DNA from: Chloroflexota bacterium
GTDB lineage: Bacteria; Chloroflexota; Dehalococcoidia; UBA3495
DNA length: 14,222 bases
Direction of reading: 5' to 3'
Assembly: GCA_002697005.1 (NCBI GenBank)
Contig: NZUD01000047.1
Location: 40,198-54,419 of the forward strand
Below, in pieces: positions 1-6,277 of this stretch. The first letter of the stretch is position 1. The number at the start of each line of letters is the position of its first letter. The notes under the pieces were generated by a model that was given only the letters and a program-made list of their open reading frames with translations, was not told the origin of the DNA and did not search any database. A program made the position numbers and the translations under genes.

Positions 1-386
1 ATAAATCCGGCGCCGGCGGCGATTATTATCCCCACTAAACCGAAGAGAACTACGAACCCGGCAGTGACCGTTAGTCCAACCGCCAGTGCTCTAACAAAAT
101 GTTTGACCGGATTAATCGCTATCTGTTGGCCCGCTTCGTCTCCTAGATACATGCCCAAGTAGGCTGGGAGCATGGCGAAACCACAAGGGTTAACTGCGGA
201 TGCCATTCCCGCCGCCAGCGCGAATAGGGCGGATGCACTCACCAAGCCGCCCAACCAAGAACCTGAATCCCCAGACAGGCGTTCGACGAACAAGTTTACA
301 TCGTCTATACCGCTATCGTTGCCGATTACGATCGCCCCTATGACGGCGGTCGCCAAGGCAACCGTGGCCACCGCCGCGGGCAACAT
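1..386 (-). CDS. CcdA-like cytochrome c biogenesis / thiol-disulfide membrane protein, partial
   Basis: This leftward reading frame runs off the left edge, so the C-terminal part is missing. About 128 codons are visible. After a hydrophobic N-terminal segment (MLPAAVATVALATAVIGAI) and a short polar loop comes a second hydrophobic stretch carrying the motif NPCGFAMLPAYLGMYLG, then a third one (ALAVGLTVTAGFVVLFGLVG). The Asn-Pro-Cys-Gly-Phe signature in the first conserved helix is typical of CcdA/DsbD transmembrane domains, which pass electrons across the membrane from cytoplasmic thioredoxin to extracytoplasmic thiol proteins and cytochrome c assembly factors. I chose the ATG at 386 because AGAGGAG (392-398) sits five bases upstream. 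An in-frame ATG at 446 is possible but has no visible ribosome site. The frame stays open to a TAA near 617. Family assignment is firm at superfamily level; the exact partner is unknown because the gene is cut. Confidence 0.8.
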   Translation of the reverse strand, partial: MLPAAVATVALATAVIGAIVIGNDSGIDDVNLFVERLSGDSGSWLGGLVSASALFALAAGMASAVNPCGFAMLPAYLGMYLGDEAGQQIAINPVKHFVRALAVGLTVTAGFVVLFGLVGIIIAAGAGF

Positions 387-574
387 GACGACTCCTCTGA
401 TATTTCTTTCGTCTCGGTTAATCACTCTGCTGATTGGTTGGAACATGTCCAGACGGAACTCCCAGTGCGGGGCCAATGGAATTCTTAGAATTAATGGCCG
501 AGACCAAGTGACTTGTCCCTGGAAGGTCCCAAACCGTCCTCGGCGATATCTTGCGCCACGGACGAACAGAACGG

Positions 575-1495
575 TTATGACCGGGCTTTCACCATCACTC
601 CGTCTAATGAAATGCCGTTAAATATCTGTGGGTGCATGGCTTCTGCCAAACTCTCTAGAACATCCACAACTCTCGGGCCATGACGAGTGGGAATGCGACC
701 GTCAAATAAGAACACTTGGTCCATCTGGACCGCCGGCAATCCGCTCCAGCCTTCCAAGCCAGTCAACTTCCCTGAGGTTTCTTGCCGTACCCGTTCTGGA
801 TCGAAGGCGCACGGCATGACCATCAGATACTCTGGGCCATAATCAACTACCTCTTTCCACGTCAACTCCCGGGAACGGCCTCCCGCTTCCGCAAGTTGCT
901 CATCCCCACCGGCGATCGCCACCAACTCGGGCACCCACTGGCCGGTGTTACGTAACGGATCAAGCCAGTCCAGGCACAAAACCCTCGGGTGGGCCTCTTG
1001 ACAAGACACTGCACCCACCACGGTCTGAATGCGTTCTTGTAGCGAGTCCGCAAGTTCCTCGCCTCTCTCGGGCACTTTGGCAACGGTCGCGATGTTGCGC
1101 ACATTCTGAAGGATATCGACGACAAAGTTGGGGCGGATCGTCAGGATGTCAGGCTGGTAGTCCAAGACCTTTGCGACTGTCTCAAAGACAGACCCACTGT
1201 CTATAGCGCAAACCTCACAAATCTCCTGTGTGATGATTAAGTCAGGCTTCAATTCCTGTAGCAGGTCGCCGTCGATCCAATAGAGCGGGTTGCTGTTGGC
1301 TCTAGCCTGTCGCACAATGGCGTCAATCTCTTCGCTAGTCAAGTGGGTTATCTGCTGCACACTCTGGCTGACCACCGGCTTGACCCTGGCAATCTCCGGG
1401 TAGTCGCAGGCGTGGGACACGCCAACCAATTGGTCTCCCAATCCCAAGGCATAGACAATCTCAGTGGCGCTCGGTAACAACGAACAGATGCGCAT
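575..1495 (-). CDS. BtuF/FepB-type (cobalamin or iron-chelate) substrate-binding-fold protein
   Basis: The 306-residue product opens with MRICSLLPSATEIVYALG followed by a GVSHACDYP motif, characteristic of the helical-backbone binding-protein superfamily (COG0614) that includes BtuF for vitamin B12 and siderophore-binding proteins. There is no signal peptide or lipobox; the conserved domain begins at residue 2. Members with this start are usually annotated as cobalamin-binding proteins. Residues around 121-125 hold a CEVC pair, as in related proteins. No permease or ATPase gene lies next to it, so a transport role is not supported by context. The frame extends upstream to 1696, but that part has no family similarity and overlaps folD. 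The chosen ATG lacks a Shine-Dalgarno sequence and coincides with the predicted transcription start, suggesting a leaderless message. It is divergent from folD and ends 188 bases before the CcdA-like gene. Confidence 0.75.
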   Translation of the reverse strand: MRICSLLPSATEIVYALGLGDQLVGVSHACDYPEIARVKPVVSQSVQQITHLTSEEIDAIVRQARANSNPLYWIDGDLLQELKPDLIITQEICEVCAIDSGSVFETVAKVLDYQPDILTIRPNFVVDILQNVRNIATVAKVPERGEELADSLQERIQTVVGAVSCQEAHPRVLCLDWLDPLRNTGQWVPELVAIAGGDEQLAEAGGRSRELTWKEVVDYGPEYLMVMPCAFDPERVRQETSGKLTGLEGWSGLPAVQMDQVFLFDGRIPTRHGPRVVDVLESLAEAMHPQIFNGISLDGVMVKARS

Positions 1496-1501
1496 ACGAC
1501 A

Positions 1502-1531
1502 AGTATAGATTGGCCCTCTCTGGTCAATCAA
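1502..1531 (-). promoter_or_regulatory. Predicted promoter of the BtuF-like gene (leaderless)
   Basis: On the minus strand TTGATT (1531-1526) is followed after 18 bases by TATACT (1507-1502). Six to seven bases beyond the -10 box lies the ATG at 1495, so the transcript would begin at or next to the start codon. This fits the absence of a ribosome-binding site. It was found by eye against the sigma-70 consensus. Confidence 0.5.
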
Positions 1532-1569
1532 ACTTTCACCCCATTTCTGGCTAAATTCCCCACGTGACA

Positions 1570-1578
1570 TGCTAAAAT
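1570..1578 (+). promoter_or_regulatory. Predicted extended -10 promoter of folD-queA
   Basis: TGCTAAAAT gives a TGn-extended -10 box (TAAAAT at 1573-1578) about 37 bases upstream of the folD GTG. No good -35 box is visible at 17-18 bases, which extended -10 promoters tolerate. Transcription would start near 1585, leaving a leader of about 30 bases that carries the GAGG ribosome site. Confidence 0.4.
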
Positions 1579-1615
1579 TGCGGCGCGGTATCCAAACGGC
1601 CATTTCGAGGTCCCA

Positions 1616-2512
1616 GTGACAGCAAAGATACTGGACGGCAAAGCGCTGGCTGAAGATATTCGTGCTGAGGTTGCCGCAAGCGTCACCGAAATACAACTAA
1701 ATCACGGTGTCACCCCTGGTCTGGCTGCCGTACTTGTAGGCGACGACCCAGCTTCAGCGATCTATGTGCGCAACAAACGCAGGGCCTGCGACGAGGTCGG
1801 CATGGTCAGCGACACCATCCTTCTGGCCGCCGACTCCACCACTGAAAAAGTATTAGAAACCGTAGCTGACCTGAACAAAGACCCCCGTTTCCACGGAATT
1901 TTGATCCAACTGCCTCTGCCGCCGCAGATCGATGAACTCGCCATCATAGAGTCGATAGATCCGGACAAAGACGTTGACGGGCTACACCCGTTCAATGTAG
2001 GTAAGCTGGTTCAGGGCAGGGCTGATTTCGTGCCTGGCACACCCGCAGGCATCCAGCAGATCCTGATGCGTAACGGCCACGACCCGGCAGGCGCAAACGT
2101 GGTGATATGCGGCAGGAGCGACATCGTCGGCAAACCCATGGCCCTGCTTCTGATGCAACGAGGCGACGGCGCCAACGCCACAGTCACCGTCTGCCACACG
2201 CGCACCAAGAACATGACAGAGATCACCCGTCACGCAGATATCCTAGTGACAGCCATCGGCCGTCCCAACGCAATTACAGCTGATATGGTGAAAGAAGGGG
2301 CGATTGTGATCGACGTCGGCATTAACCGGGTCGATGATGCCTCCCGTAAAAGCGGATACCGGTTGGACGGCGATGTGGACTTCGCAGAAGTCTCTAAGAA
2401 AGCCTCATCCATCACACCGGTGCCCGGTGGAGTTGGTCCTATGACCATTGCTATGCTGCTGGTGAATACACTGACCGCCACTCGCATCAGCATCCACGGA
2501 CGAGGCAGCTAA
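1616..2512 (+). CDS. folD: Bifunctional methylenetetrahydrofolate dehydrogenase / methenyltetrahydrofolate cyclohydrolase
   Basis: FolD interconverts 5,10-methylene-, 5,10-methenyl- and 10-formyl-tetrahydrofolate in the cytoplasm, supplying one-carbon units for purines, formyl-Met-tRNA and other reactions. The 298-residue length is normal. Key residues are in place: Tyr50 and Lys54 in the YVRNK segment, Gln98 in ILIQLPLP, Asp121 in DVDGLHPFN, the folate-loop PGTPAG, the cofactor loop GRSDIVGKPMALLL, and the C-terminal PVPGGVGPMT signature. The start is a GTG preceded by GAGG (1607-1610) with five bases between. queA follows after 17 bases in the same direction, so the two are probably cotranscribed. 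A short hairpin (GCAGC/GCTGC, 2505-2519) places the stop codon in its loop. Identification is very secure. Confidence 0.97.
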   Translation: MTAKILDGKALAEDIRAEVAASVTEIQLNHGVTPGLAAVLVGDDPASAIYVRNKRRACDEVGMVSDTILLAADSTTEKVLETVADLNKDPRFHGILIQLPLPPQIDELAIIESIDPDKDVDGLHPFNVGKLVQGRADFVPGTPAGIQQILMRNGHDPAGANVVICGRSDIVGKPMALLLMQRGDGANATVTVCHTRTKNMTEITRHADILVTAIGRPNAITADMVKEGAIVIDVGINRVDDASRKSGYRLDGDVDFAEVSKKASSITPVPGGVGPMTIAMLLVNTLTATRISIHGRGS

Positions 2513-2529
2513 CGGCTGCAAGCCCTTCC

Positions 2530-3624
2530 ATGCGTACTGTAGACTTCGATTACGACCTTCCCCCGGAACTGATCGCCCAAACTCCTATCGAGCCCCGAGA
2601 CTCGTCCCGCCTAATGGTTATGAACCGCAACACCGGGGCGTTAGAGCACAACCAATTCAGCAATATATCTGAGTACCTGCGGCCCGGCGATGTCATGGTC
2701 TTTAACCAAAGCCGAGTCATTCCTGCCCGGTTGTACGGACACAGGACCGACACCGGCAGTAGAGTCGAATTCCTACTGCTCCGTCGGAATGCCGACGGTA
2801 CTTGGCAGTCCATGGCCAGGCCAGGCCGTAGGTTGCGCCCGGGTGTGGTAGTGGAGATCGAGCAAGCCGATGAAAATACCCCGTTCTTTCATAAAGGTGA
2901 AACCAAGGGGCGGTTTTCGGTAGAAATCACAGCCGCCCATGAAGACGGCCTGAAAACAGTCCGCCTCTCCAGCGAAGAAGGTATTGAAGCGTTCGGATAC
3001 ACACCGCTTCCCCCATACATAAAGAAAAGACTGGATGACGCCAACCGTTACCAAACAGTCTATGCCTACCAGCCAGGGAGCGTAGCGGCCCCGACGGCCG
3101 GACTTCATTTCACTGATGAACTACTGGATAAAGTCCGAAGCTTAGGTGTCGAGACGGTGTTCGTGACCCTGCACGTGGGCCTAGACACCTTCAAACCGGT
3201 GGATGAAGAAGACCCCACCGAGCACAAGATTCACACCGAGCACTATCAAATTGCCCCACAGGCCGCCAACGCTCTAAACCGCGCCAAATCTGAGGGACGG
3301 CGCATCATCGCAGTAGGAACAACATCTGTACGGGTGCTGGAACAAGCAGCCCAAGACCTAGATCAATCAGGAAAGTCGGAACTTTCGGAAATCGAAAGTG
3401 AGGCTTCCCTATTTATCCTCCCTGGCCATACCTTTCGCATGGTCGACGCCATGATTACAAACTTCCACTTACCCAGATCCAGTCTGCTCATGCTCGTCTC
3501 AGCGTTCGTTGGAAACGGTACTTCAACCAACTTGGGACTCGATTCCATTAAAACTTCCTACCGAGAGGCAATAAAAAATCGATATAGATTCTACAGCTTC
3601 GGCGACGCGATGTTGATTGCCTGA
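2530..3624 (+). CDS. queA: S-adenosylmethionine:tRNA ribosyltransferase-isomerase
   Basis: QueA transfers and isomerises the ribosyl group of S-adenosylmethionine onto preQ1 at position 34 of GUN-anticodon tRNAs, producing epoxyqueuosine. The 364-residue protein has the expected N-terminus (DFDYDLPPELIAQTPIEPRD), the segment VMVFNQSRVIPARLYG, the diagnostic GSVAAPTAGLHFT block and TNFHLPRSSLLMLVSAF near the C-terminus, and it is full length. The ATG is 17 bases after folD with no good Shine-Dalgarno sequence between, so translational coupling to folD is plausible. It converges with the hydratase gene, whose stop is only six bases away, and no terminator is visible between them. No other queuosine gene is present in this window. 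Confidence 0.97.
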   Translation: MRTVDFDYDLPPELIAQTPIEPRDSSRLMVMNRNTGALEHNQFSNISEYLRPGDVMVFNQSRVIPARLYGHRTDTGSRVEFLLLRRNADGTWQSMARPGRRLRPGVVVEIEQADENTPFFHKGETKGRFSVEITAAHEDGLKTVRLSSEEGIEAFGYTPLPPYIKKRLDDANRYQTVYAYQPGSVAAPTAGLHFTDELLDKVRSLGVETVFVTLHVGLDTFKPVDEEDPTEHKIHTEHYQIAPQAANALNRAKSEGRRIIAVGTTSVRVLEQAAQDLDQSGKSELSEIESEASLFILPGHTFRMVDAMITNFHLPRSSLLMLVSAFVGNGTSTNLGLDSIKTSYREAIKNRYRFYSFGDAMLIA

Positions 3625-3630
3625 CCTACG

Positions 3631-4425
3631 TCACTCCACTTTCAGCCGCACTTCTCCCAGAGTATCGATCTCGAACCGTACGTCATCTCCTTTGTTAAGG
3701 AACTTGGTGCTTACGATGCTACCGGTCATAATAATCATGTCTTTCTTTAGACTTTTACCGCGGATGGCCAGGTTATTCGCCAGCCAAGCCAGCGCTTCCA
3801 GTGGGTGTCCCAGAACATCACCGCCCTTGCCTTCACCAGCCGGTTCTCCATTGATAGTCATGGCGCCCGTCGCCTCTACCAAGTCAATAGACGACCAGTC
3901 GATGACCGGTTCGCCCAACACGATGCCTGCGTTCCAAGCGTTATCGGCAGCCACACCTAGAAAGAAAAGGTCTGAGTAGTCGGCGTTCCGGTCTTCGATA
4001 ATCTCAAAGGCCGGCATCAATGCAGATACCGCTCCGGCAACTCTCTGCCGGTCATAAGGAGCGGCTGAAGCGGGAAGGTCCTGATCCAGCAACGCCGCAA
4101 TCTCGCATTCAGCGCCCAAACGGACGTAGTCCGACCATTTGGTGGATGCAGGAGATCGGTGGACACCGTTAGCGAAGACTGCCCCTGAAGCAGGGTGGCC
4201 GAAGCCAACCATCTTCTGCATCACTGGAGTCGTAAGCGCCACTTTATAGCCGACGATAGATCCGCGCTCTGGAATAAGCAGCTCGTGGAACGCCTCTTGG
4301 ATATCATATGCCTCGCTGATGTCGCGGGGCGAAATGTCCTCCGGGAGAGGCTCATACTGGGCCTTCGCTTGATGGGCCTCATGCAAGAATCTCGCCGCCC
4401 TCTGGACATTATCTTCGCCTACCAT
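3631..4425 (-). CDS. 2-keto-4-pentenoate hydratase / oxalocrotonate decarboxylase family (MhpD-like)
   Basis: The 264-residue product belongs to the fumarylacetoacetase-like MhpD family, which adds water to 2-hydroxypenta-2,4-dienoate or decarboxylates 4-oxalocrotonate in meta-cleavage pathways of aromatic compounds. The metal-binding acidic residues of the family are visible as Glu106 and Glu108 (in AECEIA) and Glu141 (in PAFEIIEDR), and the C-terminal half has the usual GDVLGHPLEALAWLAN block. The frame could begin at 4437, but GGAGG (4435-4431) lies inside that extension and is spaced five bases before the ATG at 4425, so 4425 is preferred. It lies 44 bases downstream of the VOC gene in the same direction. 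No other meta-cleavage enzymes are adjacent, so the actual substrate is unknown. Confidence 0.85.
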   Translation of the reverse strand: MVGEDNVQRAARFLHEAHQAKAQYEPLPEDISPRDISEAYDIQEAFHELLIPERGSIVGYKVALTTPVMQKMVGFGHPASGAVFANGVHRSPASTKWSDYVRLGAECEIAALLDQDLPASAAPYDRQRVAGAVSALMPAFEIIEDRNADYSDLFFLGVAADNAWNAGIVLGEPVIDWSSIDLVEATGAMTINGEPAGEGKGGDVLGHPLEALAWLANNLAIRGKSLKKDMIIMTGSIVSTKFLNKGDDVRFEIDTLGEVRLKVE

Positions 4426-4469
4426 GCCATCCTCCATCTAAATGAATTCCGCCTGATATTACTCCCAGA

Positions 4470-4826
4470 TTAGACCAGCTGCAGCAATTGCAATATGTTC
4501 CCATCTGGGTCCTTGAACGTGGCCACCCAGCCGCCCCAGGTCTCCTGTTCTGGCTGACGTATGAACTCGACTCCAGCATGGGAGAGGCGCTTAACTTCGG
4601 CATGGATGTCTGTGACACCTAGGTGGGGCATGAACCTAAACGGGTCTTTTGAGCCACCAGATATTTCGCTATGGTGTCCGATGTTGAACCGGACTTCACC
4701 AAGCTCAAAGGAGATAAAATCGTCGTGGCGCGAATGCAGTGGGAGACGGAGCACATCGTAATAGAAACCGAACATCCGATCCAGCTCATTAGTCCACAAT
4801 GTTACCCCGATAACGCCCGTGACCAT
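4470..4826 (-). CDS. VOC-superfamily (glyoxalase/bleomycin-resistance/dioxygenase fold) protein
   Basis: This 118-residue protein fits a single vicinal-oxygen-chelate module pair. It has the beta-strand opening GVIGVTLWTNELDRMFGFYYDVL, a central FMPHLGVTDIHAEV, and the C-terminal FKDPDGNILQLLQLV. Family members bind a divalent metal and act as lyases, isomerases, dioxygenases or drug-binding proteins. Here the usual last glutamate ligand (DPDGN-x-I/L-E) is Gln and the first strand has Thr where His is common, so metal binding may be altered. The ATG has AAGGAGAG just upstream. It lies downstream of the Fur-type gene beyond a strong terminator, with only about 37 bases between hairpin and start. 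It probably forms a transcription unit with the following MhpD-like gene. Specific function unknown. Confidence 0.75.
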   Translation of the reverse strand: MVTGVIGVTLWTNELDRMFGFYYDVLRLPLHSRHDDFISFELGEVRFNIGHHSEISGGSKDPFRFMPHLGVTDIHAEVKRLSHAGVEFIRQPEQETWGGWVATFKDPDGNILQLLQLV

Positions 4827-4860
4827 ATCTCTCTCCTTGGTATCCGGCTGATAGTCCGTT

Positions 4861-4901
4861 AAAAAATAAGGCCGTCCCGACGAGTCGGGACGGCCTTATT
4901 T
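4861..4901 (-). terminator. Rho-independent terminator of the Fur-family gene
   Basis: A perfect 18-base inverted repeat (4864-4881 with 4884-4901), with GC-rich core GGCCGTCCCGAC and AT-rich base, is followed on the minus strand by a run of six T (4866-4861, partly in the stem). It lies 21 bases past the stop of the leftward Fur-family gene. On the plus strand the hairpin is followed by TTATTTAATTTTA, so it could also stop rightward transcription. Confidence 0.9.
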
Positions 4902-4921
4902 AATTTTATCTATACAGCTGA

Positions 4922-5383
4922 CTAAACTTCGGAAAGTTCGCCCCGGCGCTTAGCTGCCGCACAGCGCGGGCACAGACCATAGAAGTCCACTCGTTGCCAG
5001 GCTACTTCAAAATCCGACTTGGCGGCGATTTGCTGACGCAGACCCACTACCACGCTTTCAACGTCATGGTTCGTCTCGGCGTCGATAACGTTCTCACACT
5101 CGATGCATACCAGGTTCACGTGCGGTTCCATGTTCGGTTCGTAGCGTGACATCTTTTGGAACGGGAGTTCTTGTATAAGACCGCTCTTCTGAAGGACTCC
5201 CAAAGTGGAATAAATCGTGGCCAGGGTCATGGACGGGAAATGCCCTTTGACCCTGTCATATATTTGTTGGACCGTGGGGTGGTCGGAGGAATTCAGGACC
5301 ACCTCAGCGATTGCGAGGCGCTGCGGAGTGACTCGTACCGCCCACTCACGCATCCGCTCGACAAGCTGCTGCTGGGTTAACAT
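4922..5383 (-). CDS. Fur/PerR-family metal-dependent transcriptional regulator
   Basis: The 153-residue protein aligns end to end with Fur/PerR regulators, which bind DNA as metallated dimers to control iron, zinc or peroxide-stress genes. The winged-helix part runs from RVTPQRLAIAEVV to GLIQEL. The structural zinc site is two CxxC pairs (Cys93/Cys96, Cys138/Cys141). Aligning by hand to PerR, the regulatory site has His35, His88 and Asp101, but Glu82 where PerR has Asp85 and Asn90 where PerR has His93. PerR-like by overall similarity, it may therefore sense metal rather than peroxide. The frame extends to 5506, but AGGAGA just before the ATG at 5383 and the family's N-terminus fix the start. 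It has its own promoter and terminator, so it is probably monocistronic. Confidence 0.9.
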   Translation of the reverse strand: MLTQQQLVERMREWAVRVTPQRLAIAEVVLNSSDHPTVQQIYDRVKGHFPSMTLATIYSTLGVLQKSGLIQELPFQKMSRYEPNMEPHVNLVCIECENVIDAETNHDVESVVVGLRQQIAAKSDFEVAWQRVDFYGLCPRCAAAKRRGELSEV

Positions 5384-5401
5384 TGGCTCTCCTGGGTAAT
5401 A

Positions 5402-5457
5402 CGGACCTGGGAGGTGTCGCAGACCTCCCATCGTGAACTCGAGATTCCCCGGGTCCG
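5402..5457 (-). promoter_or_regulatory. Structured 5' leader of the Fur-family gene
   Basis: Between the predicted transcription start (about 5471) and the ribosome site lies an 8-bp perfect stem (5408-5415 with 5423-5430, 7-base loop). It is enclosed by a 6-bp outer pairing (5402-5407 with 5452-5457). It could be an mRNA structure near the ribosome site or a DNA operator. No known riboswitch consensus was recognised. Confidence 0.4.
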
Positions 5458-5477
5458 CACCCGACGAATCCACCTCA

Positions 5478-5506
5478 ACTATAACTGGATTCAGTCGTCC
5501 AGGCAA
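5478..5506 (-). promoter_or_regulatory. Predicted promoter of the Fur-family gene
   Basis: On the minus strand TTGCCT (5506-5501) and TATAGT (5483-5478) are separated by exactly 17 bases, a good sigma-70 arrangement. Transcription would start near 5471, giving a leader of roughly 88 bases. No clear PerR or Fur box was seen over it. Confidence 0.6.
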
Positions 5507-5630
5507 CCCTATTTATTTGATTTCTCGACTATCTTTATTCCTATTCCTGGGGTAAGAGGGTTCGATTGTTACATTTATCACATATTGGAGACCGGCCGCC
5601 GTAGGCGTGCTTCGTAGTAGAATCATCAGA

Positions 5631-5636
5631 TATAAT
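5631..5636 (+). promoter_or_regulatory. Predicted -10 box of the tRNA-Ser gene
   Basis: A perfect TATAAT lies ten bases before the mature 5' end of the tRNA, placing the transcription start around 5643. No good -35 hexamer is seen 16-18 bases upstream (TGCTTC at 17). The perfect hexamer and position make it a likely tRNA promoter. Confidence 0.5.
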
Positions 5637-5645
5637 ACCGGTCTC

Positions 5646-5735
5646 GGAGAGATGGCTGAGCGGACGAAAGCGCTGGTCTCGAAAACCAGTATAGGGGCAA
5701 CTCTATCGTGGGTTCGAATCCCACTCTCTCCGCCA
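5646..5735 (+). tRNA. tRNA-Ser (anticodon CGA), CCA encoded
   Basis: This is a class II tRNA with a long variable arm. The acceptor stem pairs GGAGAGA (5646-5652) with TCTCTCC (5725-5731), followed by discriminator G and an encoded CCA (5733-5735). The anticodon stem is CTGGT/ACCAG (5673-5677 and 5685-5689), enclosing a seven-base loop with anticodon CGA at 5680-5682, which reads UCG serine codons. The T arm contains GGTTCGAATCC. G73 and the extended variable arm agree with seryl identity. It stands alone, without neighbouring tRNAs. Confidence 0.97.
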
Positions 5736-5808
5736 CGCATGGACTACCACTAAGGACTCTTCATAAGTGAGAAGCGTTCTTAACCAGCTATCAGGGCAGC
5801 GAAGCTGA

Positions 5809-6015
5809 TTAGGTGAACAGGTCGAAAATATTCCCCAGTGCTCCGCTATCTGCACGGTAGATTTCAGTGTATTTACAGCGGGTACAGGTTACCGTAGTGA
5901 ACTTACGACTTTGAACATCAAATATCTTTGACAAGAACCCTCCGGTAGCCCTGAACTCGCTTGTTTCGTATTCACCGTTAGAGCACTTAGAGCATTTGAA
6001 GTTGGCAGCGGCCAT
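5809..6015 (-). CDS. Small zinc-ribbon protein (DUF2082 / COG3478 type)
   Basis: The 68-residue protein has two CxxC knuckles (Cys8/Cys11 in CSKC and Cys44/Cys47 in CTRC), separated by the segment GEYETSEFRATGGFLSKIFDV and followed by KYTEIYR and GNIFDLF. This matches the small predicted nucleic-acid-binding zinc-ribbon family COG3478, whose biological role is not established. The ATG is preceded by GGGAGA at eight bases. It is convergent with the tRNA gene, and divergent from the unknown rightward gene across a 262-base intergenic region. Short length is normal for the family. No partner gene is apparent. Confidence 0.8.
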   Translation of the reverse strand: MAAANFKCSKCSNGEYETSEFRATGGFLSKIFDVQSRKFTTVTCTRCKYTEIYRADSGALGNIFDLFT

Positions 6016-6178
6016 TGTCCATATCTCCCGTATATCTGGCTATGATCCATACAGTTTAACAAGACGGTCGTTCCCATAAACTCAATTCAGACCAATGTTA
6101 ACCCCGCGATAAAAAACCGACTCCACGCACCGGGACGACGTTTGACCTGGCAGCCTCTTTCTAATGGCCTCACGAAGC

Positions 6179-6208
6179 TTGCCTGCGCACCTTGACCCTT
6201 AATACAAT
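6179..6208 (+). promoter_or_regulatory. Predicted promoter of the 236-residue unknown gene
   Basis: TTGCCT (6179-6184) and TACAAT (6203-6208) are separated by 18 bases, giving a start near 6215 and a leader of about 60 bases that ends in the GGGAGG ribosome site. The -35 hexamer is identical to that proposed for the Fur-family gene. The rest of the 262-base divergent region (6016-6277) shows no other feature I can support. Confidence 0.4.
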
Positions 6209-6277
6209 CCATTCCAATGGTACTGGTACTGCCCATTTGGCGTTCCAAAGAACGGTACGATAACGGGAGGCGGTAAG

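Noticed and set aside
172..621. Rightward open frame of 149 codons
   Set aside because: It is antisense to the CcdA-like gene and the end of the BtuF-like gene; the minus strand carries the NPCGF motif and the plus-frame product is low in complexity without family features.
2505..2519. GCAGC/GCTGC hairpin around the folD stop as an intercistronic terminator
   Set aside because: Only five base pairs and no T-run; queA follows at once, so it is unlikely to terminate.
3617..3979. Rightward open frame after queA
   Set aside because: It is antisense to the MhpD-like gene, whose minus-strand product has the family metal ligands.
5736..5808. Possible terminator after tRNA-Ser
   Set aside because: Only short, imperfect pairings (such as AGAA/TTCT) and no T-run are present.
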